A DNA stretch of 64,000 nt from RGIG4608 sp045643885 (GTDB lineage: Bacteria > Bacillota > Clostridia > Oscillospirales > CAG-272): positions 53,796 through 117,795 of the forward strand of contig JAZRFY010000029.1 in NCBI GenBank assembly GCA_045643885.1, given 5' to 3'. Position numbers and translations under genes: made by a program. Positions within the stretch are counted from its first letter, which is position 1, and the number at the start of each line of letters is the position of its first letter. The notes beneath the pieces were generated by a model. The model worked only from the letters and a program-made list of their open reading frames with translations, searched no databases and had not been told where the DNA came from. Positions 59,440 through 64,000 of the stretch are shown one piece after another.

Positions 59440-60714
59440 TTATTTTACAAAGTCAAATTCAAAGTCGTAGATAGAAACTGTATCTCCGTCAACGCATCCG
59501 TGTTTTTCAAGCTCCTCAAAGACCCCGCTTTTATAAAGAATTCTTTGGAAGTAATTCAAGGATTCGTAGTCTGAGAAGTTTATTTGGCCCATGAGATTGA
59601 AGAGCCACTCACCTTCAACGATGAATACTCCGTTTTCTCGATGAATTGTTGTTTCCTTACCACCGCCAACGTAAGCATCCTCGGGCTCGTATTCAGCCTC
59701 ATAAATTGTCATAGGAGGCAAATCCTTAAGCTCCTCAGCTGATCTCAAAATAAGCTCGTTGAGTCCCTCTCCCGTTGCTGCAGAAACGTACATAAGCTCC
59801 CAACCGTTCTTTTTAACATAGCTTTCAAAGGCTTTAACGTCAACAAGCTCGGGATCAAGGGCGTCCGTTTTGTTTGCAACGATAATTTGATTTCTTGTTG
59901 CGAGCTCGGGACTGTAATTTGCAAGCTCGGTATTGATTTTGATAATATCGTCAACGGGATCTCTTCCCTCGAAGCAAGAGATATCAACAACGTGCCAAAG
60001 AAGTCTGCAGCGATCGATATGACGAAGGAAAGCATGTCCAAGACCTGCTCCGTCAGCAGCTCCCTCAATAAGACCGGGGATGTCAGCTGCGACAAATCCA
60101 CTTTCACCACCTGTGGATACTACGCCAAGGTTAGGAGAAAGTGTTGTGAAATGATAATCGGCAATCTTGGGCTTAGCCGAACTGATTCTTGCAAGAATTG
60201 ATGATTTACCAACACTGGGATAACCGATAATGCCTACGTCAGCAAGCATCTTAAGCTCAAGAATTACCTCTTTTTCTTCACCCTTTGTACCATTTTTAGC
60301 AAAGTTAGGTACTTGACGTGTGGGAGTTGCAAAATGCTTATTTCCCCATCCGCCTCTACCACCCTTACAGCAAATAAAGTCATCGTCATCAGACATGTCC
60401 TTAATGATTCTTCCTGTATTGGCATCCTTGATGAGTGTTCCTCTGGGAACCATAATTATGAGGTCATCTGCAGTAGCTCCGTGGAATTTTGCACCCTTGC
60501 CGTTGCCACCGTTACCGGCTATAAACTTTCTCTTATAACGGAATGCAAGCAAGGTGTTAGAGCCTTCATCGACACGGAATACGATATTACCGCCGTGTCC
60601 ACCGTCGCCACCGTCGGGACCACCCTTGGCAACGTATTTTTCACGTCTGAAGGAAATTGCTCCGTTACCACCGTCACCGGCTTTGATATAAATCTGAATA
60701 TTATCTATAAACAT
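59440..60714 (-). CDS. obg: GTPase Obg/CgtA
   Basis: A 424-residue GTPase in 50S ribosome assembly and stress response. The glycine-rich Obg fold (1-158), the P-loop GYPSVGKSS and NKTD are clear, and a C-terminal OCT domain (about 340-424) is present. In sporulating Firmicutes Obg also affects sporulation initiation. It starts by overlapping the der stop by one base (TAATG). Confidence 0.96.
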   Translation of the reverse strand: MFIDNIQIYIKAGDGGNGAISFRREKYVAKGGPDGGDGGHGGNIVFRVDEGSNTLLAFRYKRKFIAGNGGNGKGAKFHGATADDLIIMVPRGTLIKDANTGRIIKDMSDDDDFICCKGGRGGWGNKHFATPTRQVPNFAKNGTKGEEKEVILELKMLADVGIIGYPSVGKSSILARISSAKPKIADYHFTTLSPNLGVVSTGGESGFVAADIPGLIEGAADGAGLGHAFLRHIDRCRLLWHVVDISCFEGRDPVDDIIKINTELANYSPELATRNQIIVANKTDALDPELVDVKAFESYVKKNGWELMYVSAATGEGLNELILRSAEELKDLPPMTIYEAEYEPEDAYVGGGKETTIHRENGVFIVEGEWLFNLMGQINFSDYESLNYFQRILYKSGVFEELEKHGCVDGDTVSIYDFEFDFVK

Positions 60715-62045
60715 TATACTTCCTCCCCTTTCATTCGAATGATAATATGAATGGGAGTGCCTTTAAATCCAAAGGTTTCTCGAATACAGTTTTCGATATA
60801 TCTTCTATATGAAAAATGGAAAAGCTCAACGTCGTTACAGAAAATAACGAACGTGGGGGGAGCTACACTTACCTGAGTCATATAGTAGATCTTGAGTCTG
60901 CGTCCCTTATCGGAGGGAGGCTGCACTCTCATAGTTGCTTCACCGAGAACATCGTTAAGCATACCTGTGGGAATTCTTGTGTTAGTCTGGTTATAAACGT
61001 ACTGAATGTGTTTATAAATCTCTCTGACTCTCTGTCCTGTTTTAGCAGATACGAAAAGAATGGGAGCATAGGACATATAAGCAAGGGACGTTTGAATGTT
61101 TCTTGTGTACTCGTTTACAGAGCTGTTATCCTTCTCGATGGAGTCCCACTTATTAACGATAACGATTGATGCTTTGCCTGCCTCGTGAGCAATTCCCGCA
61201 ATTTTTTCATCCTGTTCAGTGATACCTTCATTTGCGTCGATAAGGATAAGACAAACATCCGCTCTCTCAACTGCCATATGTGCTCTGAGAACACTGTATT
61301 TTTCGATTTTATCGTTGATTTTAGAAGAACGACGGATACCTGCAGTATCAATGAAGGTAAATTTGCCGTATTCGTTTTCAACCTTTGTATCAACTGCGTC
61401 TCTTGTTGTACCTGCGATGTTGGATACAATGAGTCTTTCCTCACCGATAAATCTATTGATAATGGAAGATTTGCCTGCATTGGGCTTACCGATAACGGCA
61501 ACCTTGATGCTATCGTCATCCTCTTCTTCAAAGTCGACATCGGTCGGGAGTGCCTCCAAAACTGCGTCGAGAAGATCACCTGATCCTGTTCCGTGTACTG
61601 AAGAAACTGCGATGGGATCGCAGTCGAAACCGAGTTCATAGAATTCATAAAATTCATAAGGAACTCTACCAACGCTATCGCACTTATTAATGCAAGGAAC
61701 GATGGGCTTGCCACTCTTCTTGAGCATTGTAGCTATATCTCTATCGTCCGCTGTAAGACCCGTTCTTACGTCGCACATAAATACGATAACGTCAGCGGTA
61801 TCGATTGCTATCTGCGCCTGGAAACGCATTTGCTTCAAGATAATATCATTGGTTTTAGGCTCAATGCCACCAGTATCGATGATTACGAGCTTTCTTGCGC
61901 ACCATTCGGTCTCACCGTAAATTCTATCTCTTGTAACACCCGGTGTGTCCTCAACAATAGAACGGCGCTCGCCGATAAGCTTATTAAAAAGTGTGCTTTT
62001 GCCAACATTAGGTCTGCCGACAATTGCAACAATTGGTTTTGCCAT
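60714..62045 (-). CDS. der: GTPase Der (EngA)
   Basis: A 443-residue tandem GTPase with two G domains (GRPNVGKST and GKPNAGKSS, boxes NKCD and NKWD) and a KH-like C-terminal domain. It is needed for late 50S assembly. It lies between DUF512 and obg, grouping two ribosome-assembly GTPases. Confidence 0.97.
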   Translation of the reverse strand: MAKPIVAIVGRPNVGKSTLFNKLIGERRSIVEDTPGVTRDRIYGETEWCARKLVIIDTGGIEPKTNDIILKQMRFQAQIAIDTADVIVFMCDVRTGLTADDRDIATMLKKSGKPIVPCINKCDSVGRVPYEFYEFYELGFDCDPIAVSSVHGTGSGDLLDAVLEALPTDVDFEEEDDDSIKVAVIGKPNAGKSSIINRFIGEERLIVSNIAGTTRDAVDTKVENEYGKFTFIDTAGIRRSSKINDKIEKYSVLRAHMAVERADVCLILIDANEGITEQDEKIAGIAHEAGKASIVIVNKWDSIEKDNSSVNEYTRNIQTSLAYMSYAPILFVSAKTGQRVREIYKHIQYVYNQTNTRIPTGMLNDVLGEATMRVQPPSDKGRRLKIYYMTQVSVAPPTFVIFCNDVELFHFSYRRYIENCIRETFGFKGTPIHIIIRMKGEEV

Positions 62046-62057
62046 GTTATTACCTCC

Positions 62058-63371
62058 TTACTCTACCCCGAGCAATGCAGAAACAAAGCCTGCTCCGTCA
62101 TTGCCGGAAAGCCTGATTTTTACCTGTAGCTTTTTTGAAAGCTCTTCCAAACTCATTCCGCACAAGAACAAATCGCCCTCTGCACGAAGTACGTTTGGCG
62201 GGAGAATAAGCTCATCATAAAGCTGAATATCCTTTAATTGATCATAAATATCCGTGCCCGTCAAAAGTCCGGATACTGTAATTTCATGACCAAAGAAATT
62301 GTTAATAATTGTGTGTACGTTGATTTCAAGTCCTTCAATTGCGTTTGAAAGTCTTGAGCACATTTCATTGATTTGGGCACTTGCAGCCACGCCTGTAACA
62401 ACTGAAATCTTTCTCGGAGATTTAAAGCCTGAAAGATACTCATCGAGGTATTTTTCCTCAATGCCGAATTCAGTAAGAAGCGACGTGAGCATTCCAACGC
62501 CGTTTTCGATTTGAGGATAGCCCTCGTAATAACCGTCGTCATGCAAGGCACGTTCACCCTTGATATAGAATTCATCAGCACAGAAGAAAATTCTTGAGCC
62601 GTATTTGGATAAGCATTTCTCAGCAAATGCTTCAACCTGATCGATCACCTCTCTGCAATCGCTTTGAGTAAAGCTCTCAAGATGATAGAGATTTTCTCTG
62701 AATTTTGTTTTACCTGCAGGAACGATTGACACGCTTTGAAGTGACGGAATATATTCACAAAGGTCTTGCATTGATCTTGTCAATTCAGCACCGTCATTTA
62801 TGCCCTTGCAAAGAACTATCTGTCCACAAATATGGATTCCTGCATCGGAAAGCTTTTTAAGATAAGAAAGCACCTCACCTGAGCGCTTATTCTTCATCAT
62901 TTTAACTCTGAGCTCGGGATTGGTTGTATGAACGGAAACATTTACCGGAGATATGTGCATCTCAATGATTCTATCGATATCTTTCTCGTCAAGATTTGTA
63001 AGTGTGATATAGTTGCCGTGAAGGAAGGACAATCTTGAATCGTCGTCCTTGAAATAAAGAGTTTTTCTCAAGCCCTTGGGCAACTGGTCTATAAAGCAAA
63101 AAATGCATTTGTTTTCGCATGAATGCTTTTTATCCATAAGAGGAGTTTCAAAGTCAAGACCGATATCATCATATTCGCTTTTTACGATGTTAAAGTGAAT
63201 TTCTTCATTGTTTCTTAAAACACAAATATCAAGTGTTCTATTGGCAAGATGAAAACGGTAGTCCAAAACGTCATTGATTTCCCTGTCGTTTATAGAAACA
63301 AGAACGTCGTTTTCTAAAATACCTGCTCGTTTTGCACGTGAATTTTCATCAACTGAAACTATTCTGACCAT
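62058..63371 (-). CDS. DUF512 radical SAM-like protein with N-terminal PDZ
   Basis: A 437-residue protein. Residues 1-60 form a PDZ-like domain (RAKRAGILENDVLVSIN). A CxxxCxxC cluster follows at Cys85, Cys89 and Cys92, as in radical SAM enzymes, and the DUF512 part has GVAASAQINEMC and GTDIYDQL. The family is found in Clostridia next to der, and its substrate is unknown. It heads the unit from the promoter at 63403-63431. Confidence 0.9.
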   Translation of the reverse strand: MVRIVSVDENSRAKRAGILENDVLVSINDREINDVLDYRFHLANRTLDICVLRNNEEIHFNIVKSEYDDIGLDFETPLMDKKHSCENKCIFCFIDQLPKGLRKTLYFKDDDSRLSFLHGNYITLTNLDEKDIDRIIEMHISPVNVSVHTTNPELRVKMMKNKRSGEVLSYLKKLSDAGIHICGQIVLCKGINDGAELTRSMQDLCEYIPSLQSVSIVPAGKTKFRENLYHLESFTQSDCREVIDQVEAFAEKCLSKYGSRIFFCADEFYIKGERALHDDGYYEGYPQIENGVGMLTSLLTEFGIEEKYLDEYLSGFKSPRKISVVTGVAASAQINEMCSRLSNAIEGLEINVHTIINNFFGHEITVSGLLTGTDIYDQLKDIQLYDELILPPNVLRAEGDLFLCGMSLEELSKKLQVKIRLSGNDGAGFVSALLGVE

Positions 63372-63402
63372 ACTATCCTCCTGTTCGTTAGTTTGACGAT
63401 AT

Positions 63403-63431
63403 ATTATATCATAGAATTATATATTTGTCAA
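63403..63431 (-). promoter_or_regulatory. Promoter of the DUF512-der-obg-ppa unit
   Basis: Minus strand TTGACA (63431-63426), 17 bases, TATAAT (63408-63403). Full consensus at both boxes. Confidence 0.8.
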
Positions 63432-63473
63432 AGAAAATTTGAAAAATAATCATAAAAAAGCGAATTTTATTCA

Positions 63474-63493
63474 CTATTGCCAACTATTGCCAA
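63474..63493. repeat. Tandem 10-base direct repeat upstream of ppdK
   Basis: CTATTGCCAA occurs twice in immediate succession, one helical turn apart, about 60 bases before the ppdK -35 region. Confidence 0.75.
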
Positions 63494-63502
63494 CTTTGAA
63501 TG

Positions 63503-63516
63503 TTTTGTTAACAAAA
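63503..63516. promoter_or_regulatory. 14-base palindrome upstream of ppdK
   Basis: TTTTGTTAACAAAA is a perfect palindrome centred on GTTAAC. It lies 40 bases before the -35 region, a common place for an activator or repressor. Confidence 0.5.
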
Positions 63517-63555
63517 TGTTTACAATTTTGGGGTAAAAAATGCAAAAAAACTATA

Positions 63556-63582
63556 TTCAAATTGTATTTTTTATGTTATAAT
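63556..63582 (+). promoter_or_regulatory. Promoter of ppdK (extended -10)
   Basis: TGTTATAAT places an extended -10 (TATAAT at 63577-63582). The -35 is weak (TTCAAA at 63556-63561, 15-base spacer). The start is expected near 63586-63589, at the G-run that begins the leader. Confidence 0.65.
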
Positions 63583-63585
63583 GTC

Positions 63586-63688
63586 GGGTGGAATAAGCGT
63601 ATTATTCGCGTGGCGTACTTAATGTATGCCTTATTGTCTTGTTTTCTTTCAAGACGCCCCACCAGCGCTTATAAAAAACATTTTTATA
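63586..63688 (+). ncRNA. Structured leader RNA of ppdK (candidate, unassigned class)
   Basis: Two local hairpins are clear: GGCGTAC / GTATGCC (63612-63618 / 63624-63630, one G-U) and GTCTTG / CAAGAC (63636-63641 / 63650-63655). Two long-range pairings cross each other: GGTGG (63587-63591) with CCACC (63659-63663), and ATAAGCG (63593-63599) with CGCTTAT (63666-63672). They form a possible pseudoknot or two alternative folds. A following inverted repeat, TATAAAAA / TTTTTATA, could compete. I could not match it to a known riboswitch class. Confidence 0.5.
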
Positions 63689-63711
63689 TTTTATTTTTGG
63701 AGGAATCAAAA

Positions 63712-64000
63712 ATGGCAAAAAAGTATTGTTACCTCTTTACAGAAGGTAATGCAAGCATGCGTGAGATCCTCGGCGGTAAGGGTGCAAACCTCGCTGAAAT
63801 GACCCACATCGGTCTTCCCGTTCCACAGGGCTTCACAATTTCCACAGAGGCATGTACTCAGTACTATGAGGACGGCCGCCAGATCAACCCCGACATCCAG
63901 GCTGAGATCAGCGAGTACATCGTAAAGATGGAAGAGATCACAGGCAAGAAGTTTGGTGATCTTGAGAATCCCCTTCTCGTTTCCGTTCGTTCCGGTGCTC
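63712..64000 (+). CDS. ppdK: Pyruvate, phosphate dikinase, N-terminal fragment (runs off window)
   Basis: 96 codons are present. The sequence begins MAKKYCYLFTEG, and GGKGANLAEM and GLPVPQGFTISTEAC are diagnostic of the PPDK nucleotide-binding domain. The enzyme interconverts pyruvate and PEP using ATP or pyrophosphate metabolism and is central to glycolysis in many Clostridia. TGGAGGAA is 7 bases from the ATG. Codons here favour C and G in third positions more than in the neighbours, as expected for an abundant protein. The leader is long and structured. Confidence 0.95.
   Translation, partial: MAKKYCYLFTEGNASMREILGGKGANLAEMTHIGLPVPQGFTISTEACTQYYEDGRQINPDIQAEISEYIVKMEEITGKKFGDLENPLLVSVRSGA

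Larger units (their letters stand above)
63372..63711. other. 340-base regulatory region between DUF512 and ppdK
   Basis: No gene fits here. The stretch contains a leftward promoter (63403-63431), a 10-base tandem repeat (63474-63493), a 14-base palindrome (63503-63516), a rightward promoter (63556-63582) and a highly structured ppdK leader (63586-63688). Confidence 0.75.

Noticed and set aside
63586..63688. Fluoride, glutamine or guanidine riboswitch in the ppdK leader
   Set aside because: The conserved cores I know for these classes are not present. The leader is reported as unassigned.

Overview
The window is a gene-dense, AT-rich stretch of chromosome from an endospore-forming member of the Clostridia. 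The evidence is the spore-cortex pair yabP-yabQ beside divIC, rqcP and a MazG protein, a SpoVB-type flippase, the miaB-ylbF-mutS-mutL block, ireB, cdaA-cdaR, a HemZ-type radical SAM protein and strong GGAGG ribosome binding sites. Family-level placement (perhaps Oscillospirales or a neighbour) is inference. No phage, transposon, integron, CRISPR array or rRNA was seen. The content is core genome, and the unusual signals lie mostly in the short gaps between genes and in a few altered proteins.

Layout. Positions 1-14676 read leftwards: cdaA-cdaR, an FAD oxidoreductase, recJ, rel, dtd, hemZ, an amidohydrolase, a flippase and mazG, then hup, rqcP, yabP-yabQ and the start of divIC. Positions 14711-23220 are a second leftward unit from nusB through a TsaD-like gene, xseA-xseB, ispA, tlyA, nadK, argR and argS to yebC. 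A rightward unit (ireB-ribF-dacF) follows, then tRNA-Trp on the minus strand. Next come a rightward FliB-like gene and the metF / activation-domain / metH methionine cluster. cysK (leftward) diverges from a lipase-like gene and a DUF4358 gene. Positions 33245-40955 are a leftward unit with two CobW-type GTPases, ydcF, uvrB and uvrA. rnhA-ASCH diverge from it. Positions 41811-53589 are a leftward unit of miaB, ylbF, mutS, mutL, tgt, a degenerate LCP protein, glyS and an acyl-CoA ligase. A phosphatase-like gene, topB, mazF, a thioesterase and a leucine-rich-repeat gene follow. The end holds ppa-obg-der-DUF512 (leftward) and the start of ppdK (rightward), with a 340-base regulatory region between them.

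Function. The long units mix nucleotide signalling (c-di-AMP, ppGpp), DNA repair (RecJ, UvrAB, MutSL, exonuclease VII), tRNA modification and charging, ribosome assembly (Obg, Der, YebC, RqcP) and isoprenoid, folate and methionine metabolism. I read about eighteen promoters by eye; nearly all have 17-base spacers.

The points most worth a second look are these. (1) Two unrelated genes, yabP and the leucine-rich-repeat gene, share an arrangement in which a hairpin hides the ribosome binding site while a sigma-E-like promoter sits so that its transcript would start inside the loop and lack the masking arm. (2) The leader of ppdK looks like a structured, possibly pseudoknotted RNA preceded by a 10-base tandem repeat and a 14-base palindrome. 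(3) A CobW GTPase carries three CxCGCH repeats in a very histidine-rich segment, beside a GTPase-like protein with a permease-associated C-terminal domain. (4) A MazF toxin gene has no visible antitoxin but has a 19-codon upstream frame. (5) DacF-like and LCP-like proteins have lost catalytic residues.
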